NCBI GenBank assembly: GCA_963812525.1
Contig: CAWEVL010000013.1
Coordinates: 1 to 64,000 of the forward strand
Origin: Bog-756 sp963812525
GTDB lineage: Bacteria > Actinomycetota > Acidimicrobiia > Acidimicrobiales > RAAP-2
DNA: 64,000 nucleotides
Reading direction: 5' to 3'
In this document: piece by piece, positions 44,480-53,817 of the stretch
How positions within the stretch are numbered: position 1 is the stretch's first letter
Layout of the letters: each line of letters opens with the position of its first letter
Position numbers and translations under genes: made by a program
The notes under the pieces: generated by a model
What the model was told of the DNA's origin: nothing
Seen by the model: the letters and a program-made list of their open reading frames with translations, nothing else
Database searches by the model: none

Positions 44480-45388
44480 TCAGTAGCTGGCCGGCAGCAG
44501 GGGGGCCACGGCCTGGAAGAAGAAGAACACCACCACCAACCACACCGCGGTGCCGGCCACGATGGTCAGTGCCCGGCGGAACCGGTGGGTGCGCAGGGCC
44601 ACCGCCCACACCCCGGCGGCCAGGGCGGCGACCACCACCCCCCACAGGATGGCCGGGGTCCACTGCCTGGTCGGCGGGGGCGGTGCCGCCGCATGGTGGT
44701 GGGTGGTGACCGCCACCGGCGTGATCGTGGGGTGGGCGAGCTCGCTGGCCACCAGCAGGGCGTGGACCACCAGGCGTTGGCTGGCGCTGTAGCGGGGGTT
44801 GCAGGTGGTGAGGGTCAGCTGGGGCGTGGGGGTGGGGTCGACCACCGACACGTCGGTGGGGTCGACCACCTGGGTCGAGAGGACGTGGTAGAGGAAGGTC
44901 CCCTGGAGGGTGGTGATGAAGATCACGTCGCCCGGCACCAGCGCATCGAGGCTGTAGAACGGGTGGAGGTAGGTGGTGCGGTGGCCGGCGATGGCCGCGT
45001 TGCCGGCCTCACCCGGCAGCGGGGTGGTCGGGTAGTGGCCCGGCCCCATCGCCAACTGGGCCTCGTCGGTGCCCTCGACCACGGTCATGGCCAGGTTGAT
45101 CTTGGGGATCTGGATGGTCCCGACCGGGCTGCCGACGGGGGGGTCGGGGACGGTCGGGGCCACCTGGGGGGCGGCCGGGGTGGTGCCGTGCACCGGCGCC
45201 GGAATGGTCTTGGCCGGGTGGGAGTCCGACTTCTTCTGGGCCGCCTCGAACTGGGCGGTCAGCGCCGACTGGTTGCGCGCCGTGATCAGGCCGGTGCCCC
45301 AGAGGAGGTAGGGGATGAACAGGAGGATCAGGATGCCGGCGACCAGCACCACCCGACCGACCGCCACCCTGATGGTCGTGAACGACAC
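44480..45388 (-). CDS. Class E sortase
   Basis: A 302-residue sortase. Order: N-terminal membrane anchor (VGRVVLVAGILILLFIPYLL), a Pro/Ala-rich spacer, then the sortase barrel with catalytic His136 in IAGHRTTYLHPF, Cys196 in LTLTTCNPRYSASQR and Arg205. The C-terminus has further membrane spans (LWGVVVAALAAGVWAVAL and IVAGTAVWLVVVFFFFQAV), unusual compared with minimal sortases but seen in class E/F-like enzymes of actinobacteria. GTG start. It most probably anchors the LPFTG protein encoded opposite. Confidence 0.9.
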   Translation of the reverse strand: MSFTTIRVAVGRVVLVAGILILLFIPYLLWGTGLITARNQSALTAQFEAAQKKSDSHPAKTIPAPVHGTTPAAPQVAPTVPDPPVGSPVGTIQIPKINLAMTVVEGTDEAQLAMGPGHYPTTPLPGEAGNAAIAGHRTTYLHPFYSLDALVPGDVIFITTLQGTFLYHVLSTQVVDPTDVSVVDPTPTPQLTLTTCNPRYSASQRLVVHALLVASELAHPTITPVAVTTHHHAAAPPPPTRQWTPAILWGVVVAALAAGVWAVALRTHRFRRALTIVAGTAVWLVVVFFFFQAVAPLLPASY

Positions 45389-45588
45389 GCAGGGATGCTA
45401 GCGGTCCACCGGGTCGGTTCCCGGCCGCCCGGGGAGGCCGACGCCCGGCGCCGCCGGTCAGGAAGCGTCATTGACCAGGGATTGCGCCGCGGTTCCGGTA
45501 CCATCGATGCAGGAGACGCCTGTCCGCCGCGTCGATCCGTGTGGCCTACCGCAACGGGGTCCCGGGGCCCCGACGCCTGGAGTAACGA

Positions 45589-47343
45589 GTGGTTGCCGTG
45601 AGCGAGAGAGTCGGTTGGCGGCGTCGCACCTGGCTGATCATCGGGGGCATCGCCCTGGTGCTCCTGGTCTGGTTCGCCCTGCTGGCCGTCAGGACCTGGT
45701 CGGCCTACCGCCATGACCAGCGGGGACTGGCCAGTCTGGAGCAGGTCAAGGCCGACCTGACCCCTGGTCAGCTGACCTCGGCGGGATCCGTACACCTGCT
45801 GGACACGGCCCGGGCGGAATTCGGTGCCGCCCAGTCCGATCTCTCGTCCCCCCTGTTCACGCCCATCACCATCGTGCCGGTCATCGGCCGGCAGGTGCGC
45901 TCGGTCCGGGCCCTGAGCACCGCCGCGGGGACGGTCTCGGCGGTGGGGGCGACGTTCATCACCCAGGTCCACGCCGTGCTGGACGAGCCCCACAGTGCCG
46001 GCCCCGAGCGGGTGACCTCCCTGCGCCAGCTCTCGGCCATCGCCGCCTCGGCCCAACGGCGGCTGGCCGCCATCGACACCGGTCCCTCGCAGGCTCTGGT
46101 GGGCCCGCTGGCCAAGAAGCACGACCAGTTCGTCACCCAGCTCACCGACGCCCGGCTGCGACTGGCCAAGGCCGCCGGGGTGTCCGGCGCGGTGGCCACC
46201 ATCCTGCAGGGTCCCCAGACGTACGTGGTGCTGGCCTCCAACAACGCCGAGATGCGGTCGGGCTCGGGCGCCTTCCTCGATGTGGGCGTGGCCACCACGT
46301 CCGACGGGTCGGTGGCCCTCGGTGACCTGAGCCCGTCCGGGCAGCGGACGCTCCCGGTCGGTGCGGTCCCGGTCACCGGGGACTTGGCCCGGAACTGGGG
46401 CTGGCTCAACCCCACCCTGGACATGCGCAACCTGGGCTGGACACCGCAGTTCGACGTGACCGCGCCGTATGCCGCGGCGATGTGGACCAAGCTGACCGGC
46501 CAGCCGGTCGACGGGGTGCTCTCCCTCGACGTGGCCGGGCTCCGCCAGCTCCTCCAGGCCACCGGTCCGGTGCAGGCTGACGGACAGACCGTCAGCGCCG
46601 ACACCGTCGAGCAGTTCCTCCTCCACGACCAGTACAACGGCCTGACCGACGACGCCACCGGGGACGGCTCCCGTCAGGACGCCCTGGGCTCCCTGACCGG
46701 CGCCGTGCTTCGCCAGCTGCAGGGGCAGAGCCTGGACATCAAGGCCCTGTCCTCGGCGGTGTCCTCGGCCGTGGCCGGACGGCACCTGATGGTGTGGTCC
46801 AGGAACCCGGTGGACCAGGCCGCCTGGGTGGTCAGCGGCGTGAGCGGCGGCCTCACCCCCCGGTCGGTCGATGTGTCGGTCATCAACCTGGGCGGCAACA
46901 AGCTGGACCAGTACCTGCCGGTGCACGTGGCCGTGACCACCGCCCCGGCCGGAGCCGACACCCAGGTCACCCTCACCACACGCCTGGACAACACCACCCC
47001 CGGCGGCCAGTCGCAGTTCATCGCCGGCCCCTCCCCCGGGGAGCCGGTGACCTACGGCGGCTACCGCGGGCTCATCGCCGCCAACCTGCCGGCCCGGGCC
47101 TCGCGCCTGTCCATGACCGGTGCGGGTCCGCTGGCGGTGAAGGGGGCCGAGGGTCCCACGTGGGTCCTGGCCGCACCGGTGACCGTCCCCCAGGGCACCA
47201 CCTCGACGGTGATGATCCGCTTCCAGATGCCGGGGCGCCACGGATCGATGACCCTGGTGCCCTCGGCCCGGATCCCGGCCGAGCAGTGGACCTCGAGCGC
47301 CACCTCGTTCGACGACGGCGTCCCGGCCACGATCTCGTGGTGA
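45589..47343 (+). CDS. DUF4012-domain membrane protein of the exopolysaccharide cluster
   Basis: A 584-residue protein with one N-terminal membrane span (TWLIIGGIALVLLVWFALLA), then a large extracellular part with LASNNAEMRSGSGAFLDVGV, NLGWTPQFDVTAPYAAAMW and GVLSLDVAGLRQLLQATGPV, the hallmark blocks of the DUF4012 family found in actinobacterial exopolysaccharide clusters. The biochemical role is unknown. GTG 45589 (a second GTG 9 nt on is possible). The stop overlaps the next GTG start. The divergent region 45389-45588 shared with the sortase holds a TACCAT hexamer (45499-45504). Confidence 0.85.
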   Translation: MVAVSERVGWRRRTWLIIGGIALVLLVWFALLAVRTWSAYRHDQRGLASLEQVKADLTPGQLTSAGSVHLLDTARAEFGAAQSDLSSPLFTPITIVPVIGRQVRSVRALSTAAGTVSAVGATFITQVHAVLDEPHSAGPERVTSLRQLSAIAASAQRRLAAIDTGPSQALVGPLAKKHDQFVTQLTDARLRLAKAAGVSGAVATILQGPQTYVVLASNNAEMRSGSGAFLDVGVATTSDGSVALGDLSPSGQRTLPVGAVPVTGDLARNWGWLNPTLDMRNLGWTPQFDVTAPYAAAMWTKLTGQPVDGVLSLDVAGLRQLLQATGPVQADGQTVSADTVEQFLLHDQYNGLTDDATGDGSRQDALGSLTGAVLRQLQGQSLDIKALSSAVSSAVAGRHLMVWSRNPVDQAAWVVSGVSGGLTPRSVDVSVINLGGNKLDQYLPVHVAVTTAPAGADTQVTLTTRLDNTTPGGQSQFIAGPSPGEPVTYGGYRGLIAANLPARASRLSMTGAGPLAVKGAEGPTWVLAAPVTVPQGTTSTVMIRFQMPGRHGSMTLVPSARIPAEQWTSSATSFDDGVPATISW

Positions 47344-48488
47344 CGGCCGGGTCGGGTCCGGGAGCAGGAGGCCCGACCGCCCGGCCGCTGCGAGTGCTCC
47401 GCATCTCCAAGAGCGGCGTGGTGACGGCCTGGCGGGAGCGGGAACGGCTGCTCCGGTCGTTGGGCGCCGACCTCACGCTGGTGACGGCGGCCCGGTGGGA
47501 GGAGGGCGGCTCGATGGTGCCGTTCACGGCCGACGGCGACACCTTCGCGATACCGGTCCGGACTGTCGGGCACCATCCCAACCTCTTCGTCTATGCCCCG
47601 CGGGCGCTGTGGCGGCTGCTGGGCTCATCGCCGTGGGACCTCATCGACCTGCACGAGGAGCCGTTCGGCCTGGCCGTGGCCGAGGTGCTGGCGCTGTGCC
47701 GGATCCGGTCGCTCCGCATCCCCTTCGTGGTGTCGTCGGCCCAGAACATCGACAAGCGCTACCCGCCACCGTTCCGGTGGTTCGAGCGCTGGTCCCTCCG
47801 CCGGGCGTCCGGTGCCTACACCTGCAACGTGGAGGCCGGCGAGATCCTCCGACGGAAGGGCCTCGGCGGGGAGCTGGCGTTGCTGCCGCTGGGCGTCGAC
47901 GTCGAGCGGTTCCAGCCCCGGGAGCACGCCGAGCCGGGGGGGCGGTTGCGCATCGGGTTCGTGGGCCGTCTCATTCCCCACAAGGGGGTGGGCGTGCTGC
48001 TCGAGGCGGTGGCCGGTGACCGCCGGATGACGGTCGAGGTCTTCGGGGCCGGGCCCGAGGCGGATGCCCTGGTGGCTACCGCGGCCCGACTGGGGATCAC
48101 CGACCGGGTGACGTTCCACGGGCACGTGGGGGAGGAGGCCATTCCCGACACCTACCGGTGCTTCGACGTCCTGGCCGTGCCCTCGGTACCCATGCCCGGA
48201 TGGCTCGAGCAGTTCGGGCGGGTGGTGGTGGAGGCCCAGGCTTCGGGCGTCCCGGTGGTGGCCAGTGCCAGCGGTGCGCTGCCCGACGTGGTGGGGGAGG
48301 AGGGCCTGTTGGTCCCGCCCGGGGACCCCGACGCCCTGCACGCCGCCCTCGCCCGCCTGCTCGACGAACCCGGGCTGTGGGCGCAGCTGCGGGGGGCGGG
48401 GCTGGCCGGCGCCGGCCGCTACTCGTGGGCGAGCGTGGCGGAGACCCAGATGGCCCTGTACCGGGCCACCGCCGGACCCGACCACTAG
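47340..48488 (+). CDS. GT4-family glycosyltransferase
   Basis: A 382-residue transferase. LRVLRISKSGVVTAWRERER, DLIDLHEEPFGLAVAEVLAL, LLPLGVDVERFQPREHA, RIGFVGRLIPHKGVGVLLEA and EQFGRVVVEAQASGVPVVAS (the E-x7-E motif) give the order expected for GT4. GTG 47340 overlaps the DUF4012 stop (GTGA), so it is translationally coupled to it. The 3' end overlaps the convergent glycosyltransferase by 4 bp. Acceptor and sugar are unknown. Confidence 0.88.
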   Translation: MTAGSGPGAGGPTARPLRVLRISKSGVVTAWRERERLLRSLGADLTLVTAARWEEGGSMVPFTADGDTFAIPVRTVGHHPNLFVYAPRALWRLLGSSPWDLIDLHEEPFGLAVAEVLALCRIRSLRIPFVVSSAQNIDKRYPPPFRWFERWSLRRASGAYTCNVEAGEILRRKGLGGELALLPLGVDVERFQPREHAEPGGRLRIGFVGRLIPHKGVGVLLEAVAGDRRMTVEVFGAGPEADALVATAARLGITDRVTFHGHVGEEAIPDTYRCFDVLAVPSVPMPGWLEQFGRVVVEAQASGVPVVASASGALPDVVGEEGLLVPPGDPDALHAALARLLDEPGLWAQLRGAGLAGAGRYSWASVAETQMALYRATAGPDH

Positions 48489-49531
48489 ACGGGTTGCAGC
48501 ACTCCGTCCACCAGCTCGCGGTAGAGGCGCTCGAGACGGTCGACGTGCCGGGACAGGGAGAACCGGTCCTGCTGACGGTGGCGGAGGGCGATCCCGACCG
48601 AACGGCGCAGCCCGAGGTCCCGGCCCAGGGCCGCCAGGTCGGCGGCGGCGGCCAGCGCGTCGCCCGGAGGGAAGAGCAGCCCGTCCTCGCCGACCGTCTC
48701 GAGGTGGGCCCCCGCGCCGGCGGCCACCACCGGGAGTCCGTGGGCCATGGCCTCGACCACCGAGAGACCGAAGGGCTCGAGGGGCGCCGGCGCCAGCAGC
48801 ACCGACGACTGGGCCAGCAGTCGGTCGGTCCGGGCCACGTGGCCGACCAGTTCCACGCTCCCGGCCAGGTCCAGCTCGTCGACCAGCTCGAGCAATGACG
48901 GCCCGAGCACGCCCTGGCCCGCCACCACCAGGTGCCAGCCCTGCTGGGCCAGTCCGCTGAGGGCGAACGCCCGGATGCCGACGTCGGGTGCCTTCTCGGT
49001 GTCGAGCCGTTGCAGCATGACCACGGCGGGGGCCTCCAGCGCGGCCTGGGGCCGGGCCGGCACCCCGTTGGGGATGACGAGGGAGGGGGAGCCGATGGTC
49101 TCGGCCACGAACCGGCTGATGGCGATGTCCTGTCGGACCACCCGGCTGGTGACGCGGGCCAGGGTCCGGGACAGGGGGTTGGACCCTCGGCCGGCGGCGA
49201 AGTGCCGGGTGGCCACCACGGTGGCCCGCTGGAACGGCCGGGCCAGCCACGCCGCCCCCTCGGCCGCGGTCATGTGCGCATGGACCAGGTCGACGCCCCG
49301 GTCGGCGGCCAGGGCGGCGGCCGCCGACACCAGGTGGCCGGCCGGCCGGTGGGGGACGGAGTCGGGCAACTCCGTCCGCATCCGCACCGGGTCGCCCCCG
49401 ATGACGCTGAGCCGGTGGCCGCGCCGCACCAGCTCCTCTGCCACCTGGCAGACATAGCGCTCCACCCCGGCGAATCCGTCGGTGACCACCACGTGGGCCA
49501 CCGACAGCGGACGGTCCGGGTCGCCGGTCAC
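48485..49531 (-). CDS. GT4-family glycosyltransferase
   Basis: A 348-residue transferase: LSVAHVVVTDGFAGVERYVC, GVDLVHAHMTAAEGAAWLA, LVIPNGVPARPQAALEAP, VVMLQRLDTEKAPDVGIRAF and PLEPFGLSVVEAMAHGLPVV. The frame is open further upstream but only as low-complexity antisense text; GTG 49531 overlaps the stop of the GT2 gene (4 nt), typical of coupled genes. It belongs to the minus-strand arm of the cluster with the GT2 enzyme and the tyrosine autokinase. Confidence 0.87.
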   Translation of the reverse strand: MTGDPDRPLSVAHVVVTDGFAGVERYVCQVAEELVRRGHRLSVIGGDPVRMRTELPDSVPHRPAGHLVSAAAALAADRGVDLVHAHMTAAEGAAWLARPFQRATVVATRHFAAGRGSNPLSRTLARVTSRVVRQDIAISRFVAETIGSPSLVIPNGVPARPQAALEAPAVVMLQRLDTEKAPDVGIRAFALSGLAQQGWHLVVAGQGVLGPSLLELVDELDLAGSVELVGHVARTDRLLAQSSVLLAPAPLEPFGLSVVEAMAHGLPVVAAGAGAHLETVGEDGLLFPPGDALAAAADLAALGRDLGLRRSVGIALRHRQQDRFSLSRHVDRLERLYRELVDGVLQPV

Positions 49532-50412
49532 TGCCGGGCCTCGACCCGGCAGGGGCCGTGCCGATAGAGGTGGAACCGCTGCACCGCCGCCCCTCCGCGG
49601 GCACCGGGCAGCACCACGGCCCGGATGGCCGCCCCCACCATGACCCCCCACCGGTAGCGTTGCCAACCACCCGCCCCGAAGTACTTGCGGAGGTAGCGTT
49701 CCTGGGAGGCATGGAAGTGGGTCTCGCGTTCGGTGGCGTCACCCCCGGTCCCCGCCCCGACGTGCACCGCGGTGACCTCGGGACACAGGGCCACGCGCCA
49801 TCCGAGGTCCCGCGCCCGCCGTTGCCAGTCGGTCTCCTCGGCATAGAGGAAGAACTGCTCGTCGAACGGCCCGACGGCGTCCAGGGCCTCGGAGCGCAGC
49901 AGCAGGACGGAGCCGATCACGAAGTCGACGCGCCGGCGGAATCGGCCCAGCCCCACCGCCTCCACCCAGGCGCCCATGGGCGTGGGGAACGGCCAGCCGA
50001 CCCGGTCGTCGGGCCCGCCGGCCCCGCCCACCTGCCGGGGGGCCACACAGGCCACCCGGGGGGAGGCCATCAGGCACCGGTGCAGCCGGGCCACCCCTTC
50101 GGCGCCGATCTCGGCGTCGGGATTGAGCAGCAGCACCTCGCCACCGGCAGCCTGCCGGCAGCCCAGACCGACATTGACCCCGCCGGCGAACCCGAGGTTG
50201 CGGCCCGGGTCGACGTAGCGGGCGCCGCGGGCGTGGCACACGGCACGGACATCAGGACGCGACGAGTTGTCCACTACCACGACGGGGAGCTCCCCTCCGA
50301 GGGCGCCCAGGCAGGCATCGAGGAGGTCGGGGGCGCCGTAGGCCACCACCACCACCTCGACCTCGGCGTCCACCCTTTCCTCCGGGCGGGTGTCGGCGGC
50401 CGTCGTCATCAT
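49528..50412 (-). CDS. GT2-family glycosyltransferase (rhamnosyltransferase-like)
   Basis: A 294-residue inverting transferase: VEVVVVAYGAPDLLDACLGA, VVVVDNSSRPDVRAVC, DPGRNLGFAGGVNVGL, EVLLLNPDAEIGAEGV (the DXD-equivalent Asp), FVIGSVLLLRSEALDAVGPF and FFLYAEETDWQRRARDLGW with the catalytic-base region. Its plan matches WbbL/rhamnosyltransferase-like members. ATG 50412 follows GGAGGGCG. The C-terminus overlaps the GT4 gene. Confidence 0.88.
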   Translation of the reverse strand: MMTTAADTRPEERVDAEVEVVVVAYGAPDLLDACLGALGGELPVVVVDNSSRPDVRAVCHARGARYVDPGRNLGFAGGVNVGLGCRQAAGGEVLLLNPDAEIGAEGVARLHRCLMASPRVACVAPRQVGGAGGPDDRVGWPFPTPMGAWVEAVGLGRFRRRVDFVIGSVLLLRSEALDAVGPFDEQFFLYAEETDWQRRARDLGWRVALCPEVTAVHVGAGTGGDATERETHFHASQERYLRKYFGAGGWQRYRWGVMVGAAIRAVVLPGARGGAAVQRFHLYRHGPCRVEARQ

Positions 50413-50497
50413 GGTCGCCCTCCGGCGGTGGCACCCAGGGCGGGTGCAGCGGGCAGGCCGGCACGCGGCCGGTCGGACCGCACCGTGGCCGACGTGC

Positions 50498-52150
50498 TCA
50501 TTGCTTGTAGGCGTAGGCCTGATACGAGTTGGCCGAGGCGCGGCGTACCCGATTGAGGGCGACCCCGAGGACCCGGCAGTTGGTCGACTCCAGCCGGTGC
50601 AGTGTCCGCTCGAGGTCGGCCCGGTCGGTCTTCCCCTCGGCCGCCACCACCACCGCCCCGCGGGTGTAGCTGCCGATGATGGCGGTGTCCGGGACCACCA
50701 GCACCGGTGGCGTGTCCACCAGCACCACGTCGGCCAGCAGACGCAGCTGATCGATGACCGGCTGCATGCCCGGACTCCCGAACAGCTCGCTCGGATTGTC
50801 CAGTTGGACGCCGGCCGGCAGGATCTGCAGACCCCAGATCCCACTGTCCACCAGGTGGGCGGCGACCGACGACGGATCGGTTTCCGGCGAATGGTCCGGC
50901 CCGTCGGTGCCGAGGCCCACCCCGGCCAGGGCGGGCATCCCGTTGGTGGCCCCGCCGCCCCGACCGAGCCCCTGGACCGGCGACCCGCTGGCCTCCCGCA
51001 TCCCTGAGGGGCGCTTGGCCGGCTCCGGGGTCTTCCAGTTGGATCGGATCAGATCGGCCAGGCCCGGTCGACTGCCGACGGGCAGACCGAAGATCTCCTC
51101 GAGGCGGGGGCGCCGGAAGTCGGCCGAGACCACGATGACCTTGCTGCCGCTCATGGCCCAGGCCGCCGCCAGATTGGCGGCGACGAACGTCTTGCCGTCG
51201 CCGGGCTCGGGACTGGTCAGGGTGATCATCGGGCACGGGGTGTCGTCGAGGATCACCCGCAGGCTGGTGCGCAGCTCCCGGACGGCCTCGGCCATCTGCG
51301 ACTGGGGGGCCTGGACCATGGCGATGGACACGGTGCCCGAGCGCACGTCGGCGTCCTGGGGGAGCTCGGCCAACACCGGGGCATCGGTGATGGACCCCAG
51401 GTCGGGGTGGTTGCGGAGCCGGGTGTCGAGCTGGTCGCGGGCCAGGGCGAGGCCCGCGCCGGCCAGGAGTCCGGCGAAGAGGCCGATGAGCACCAGCTTC
51501 TTGGTGCCCAGGCCCGAGGGGCTCCCGGGCAGGCTGGCCGCCACCTGGATGCTGGCATAGGGCTCCCCGAACTGGATGCCGGTCAGTTGGGACTGGAGGG
51601 AGCTCAAGGCGGTGGTGAGCCCGGTGATCTGGGCGGTGATCACCGGGTCGGTGCCCGAGGGATTGCTCTCCTGCAGGGAGGCGATCTGGTGTTGGAGGGT
51701 GCCCAGCTCGGTGTTCAGCTTGTCGATCTGGACCTGCACCAGCGCCTGGATCTGGTCGACGTACGCCTGGGAGTACGCCCGGGCCACGGCCTGGGCCCGG
51801 GCCGGGTTGGCGTCGGTGGCGGTGATGCTCAGCTGACCGGTGGTGGGATCGACGGTGCCGGTGACGTCGGCGGCCACGCCGGTGGCGTCGGCATCACCCA
51901 GGAGCTTGGCCGCCCGGACCTGCACCGCGGTGCTGCCCAGCTCCTGCACCGGGTCGGGGAGGGTGACCGGCGAATTCTGACCCGTCGCCGCCGTGGAGGT
52001 GATGCCGTTCTGCTGGACCATGGCCGACGACTGGTACTTGGGCGTCTGGATCATGGAGTAGGCGAGCGCGGCCACCACCGCCACCACGACGGTGATGGCG
52101 ATGGTCAGCCGCCTGCGCCACAGGGTCGAGAGGATCTCGCGGAACGTCAG
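50498..52150 (-). CDS. Wzc/CpsCD-like polysaccharide co-polymerase and tyrosine autokinase
   Basis: About 550 residues. An N-terminal Wzz-type chain-length domain has TM1 (TVVVAVVAALAYSMI), a periplasmic coiled coil with QIDKLNTELGTLQHQIASLQ, and TM2 (LVLIGLFAGLLAGAGLALA). The C-terminal BY-kinase has Walker A (SPEPGDGKTFVAANLA), Walker A' (VIVVSADFRRP), Walker B (VVLVDTPPVL) and a C-terminal Tyr cluster (SYQAYAYKQ). An insertion rich in Gly/Pro/Ser (about 51020-50840) separates the motifs. The start is uncertain: the homologous N-terminus LTFREILSTLWRRRLTIAI lies upstream of the first GTG (52087), so either CTG 52150 or a one-base-corrected GTG near 52160 is used. The LMW phosphatase at 62855 may reset it. 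Confidence 0.85.
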   Translation of the reverse strand: MTFREILSTLWRRRLTIAITVVVAVVAALAYSMIQTPKYQSSAMVQQNGITSTAATGQNSPVTLPDPVQELGSTAVQVRAAKLLGDADATGVAADVTGTVDPTTGQLSITATDANPARAQAVARAYSQAYVDQIQALVQVQIDKLNTELGTLQHQIASLQESNPSGTDPVITAQITGLTTALSSLQSQLTGIQFGEPYASIQVAASLPGSPSGLGTKKLVLIGLFAGLLAGAGLALARDQLDTRLRNHPDLGSITDAPVLAELPQDADVRSGTVSIAMVQAPQSQMAEAVRELRTSLRVILDDTPCPMITLTSPEPGDGKTFVAANLAAAWAMSGSKVIVVSADFRRPRLEEIFGLPVGSRPGLADLIRSNWKTPEPAKRPSGMREASGSPVQGLGRGGGATNGMPALAGVGLGTDGPDHSPETDPSSVAAHLVDSGIWGLQILPAGVQLDNPSELFGSPGMQPVIDQLRLLADVVLVDTPPVLVVPDTAIIGSYTRGAVVVAAEGKTDRADLERTLHRLESTNCRVLGVALNRVRRASANSYQAYAYKQ

Positions 52151-52332
52151 TGGAAGCTCACTTTCAATGCAGTGACCCGCTGGTCACATGGCGGCGGAGT
52201 AGCGATCATTGAGAGCGTCGTCACAGTCGTGGGTGACCTTGAGCGGCAATCGCCCGATCCACCGGGGGCAACGCGTGCCTGGTGCCCCGGCTCAAGTCGC
52301 CCGGTGCTTGCAACCGATGGTTCAGAGGTCCG

Positions 52333-53817
52333 ATGAGCAAGCCACCGACCTTCCCAATGAGCCAGATCCACGCGTTCGGGCTGGACCGGTGGTCCCGCCG
52401 CGGCAGGGTTGCCGGCGGGCCCGGCCGGGCGGCCCGGTCCGTCGCCGCCTGGACGGCGGTGGTCCTGGTCGCGGCCGTGATCGGTGTGGCCGCCAACGGG
52501 GGAGACCGCCTGGCCCTGGCCCTCGGCGGTGTGCTCCTCATCTTCGGGATCTTCGTGGCCGACCCCATCCTGCTGGTGGTGATGGTCCTGCCCGGCTCGC
52601 TCCTGCTGCAACGGGTCGGCGGCGCCAGCACCAACCTCAGCGTGGCCGACCTCCTGGTGTTCATGGGGGCGCTGGTGTCCCTCCTCCACGTGCGCTGGAG
52701 TGAGGCGCCGTTCCTCCGCCAGTTCTTCAAGGGCATCCTCTGGTACCAGGCGGCCCTCATCTTGGTGGTGGTGGCCAACCCCAACCGGTACGACATCGTC
52801 GAGTGGTTCCACCGCTTCTCCTACCTGGGCGGGAGCGTGCTGGTGGGGTGGACGATCGCCTGGTGCGGCCGATCGCGGCAGGCCTTCCGGCTCTTCCTGT
52901 GGGGGGCCGTGGTGGTGGCCTTGATCTCCGTCGAACAGTCCGTCGCCTCCCACTTCCTGCCGGCCCAGTGGGGTGGGTACCAGAAGAACTCCATCGGAGC
53001 GGTGATGTGGGTGGCCGTGGTCCTGGCCCAGGTCAACCCCCCCTGGGGTGGGCTCGGCCGCACCGAGGCCCGGATCGCCAAGTACGTGTGTTTCGCCGGG
53101 CTGCTGGCGTCCCAGTCCCGGCAGGCGGCGGTGGCCCTGATCCTGGCCATCTCCGTGGCCACCTTCCTCAACCCCGACGTCCGCCGGCGCTCGAAGTTGG
53201 TGCTGCTGGGCTGCCTCCCCCTGGCCGCCGCCCTGTACTACAGCTTCTCGTTGGCGGCCAAGAACAATCCCAAGTTCAACTCGGTCTCCATCCGGGTCGA
53301 CCAGATCAACGCCGCGGTGCACGTCTGGCACCTCAGCCCCATGCTGGGCGAGGGGATGCGCTTCTACAATCTTCCCCAGTTCCTCTACGTCACCGCGCCC
53401 CCCAACGTGATCATCGACAATCTGGCCTCCACCGGGATCGTCGGGTCGCTGGCCTTCTGCTACCTGGTCTTCGTGACCATGCGCACCATGGGCCGGCTGC
53501 CCCGGGTCTTCGGCACCCTCGGGCTGGTGATCCTGCTCGGCCACTACGTCGACGGCCTCTTCGACATCTTCTGGATCGGCGCCAACATGATCCCCCCGCT
53601 GGTCATCGTGGGGATGTCCCTGGGCATGGCCGACGCCGCCGACCGCCACTCGACCGCCACCACGCCCGGCGGTGGATCGGCGCCGGGGGTGCGCGGGGAC
53701 CGGCCGGTTCCCGGGTCGGGACGACCGACCCGACGGGTGGCCGGCTGGGCCCGGGCCACCCTGGTCCCACCGTCCCGGGGGGCGCTCGGGTTCGGTCCGG
53801 CACCCGAACCGTCGTGA
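52333..53817 (+). CDS. O-antigen ligase/Wzy-like polysaccharide polymerase
   Basis: A 494-residue protein with about ten membrane segments (e.g. AAWTAVVLVAAVIGVAANG, LALGGVLLIFGIFVADPILL). A periplasmic loop has SASQSRQAAVALILA-like text and NAAVHVWHLSPMLGEGMRFY, which matches the O-antigen ligase (Wzy_C) pattern including the hGxG segment. It should join or polymerise lipid-linked repeat units outside the membrane. ATG 52333 follows AGAGG; earlier starts give no membrane-like sequence. The C-terminus is a Pro/Gly-rich tail. The stop overlaps the next GTG. Confidence 0.8.
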   Translation: MSKPPTFPMSQIHAFGLDRWSRRGRVAGGPGRAARSVAAWTAVVLVAAVIGVAANGGDRLALALGGVLLIFGIFVADPILLVVMVLPGSLLLQRVGGASTNLSVADLLVFMGALVSLLHVRWSEAPFLRQFFKGILWYQAALILVVVANPNRYDIVEWFHRFSYLGGSVLVGWTIAWCGRSRQAFRLFLWGAVVVALISVEQSVASHFLPAQWGGYQKNSIGAVMWVAVVLAQVNPPWGGLGRTEARIAKYVCFAGLLASQSRQAAVALILAISVATFLNPDVRRRSKLVLLGCLPLAAALYYSFSLAAKNNPKFNSVSIRVDQINAAVHVWHLSPMLGEGMRFYNLPQFLYVTAPPNVIIDNLASTGIVGSLAFCYLVFVTMRTMGRLPRVFGTLGLVILLGHYVDGLFDIFWIGANMIPPLVIVGMSLGMADAADRHSTATTPGGGSAPGVRGDRPVPGSGRPTRRVAGWARATLVPPSRGALGFGPAPEPS

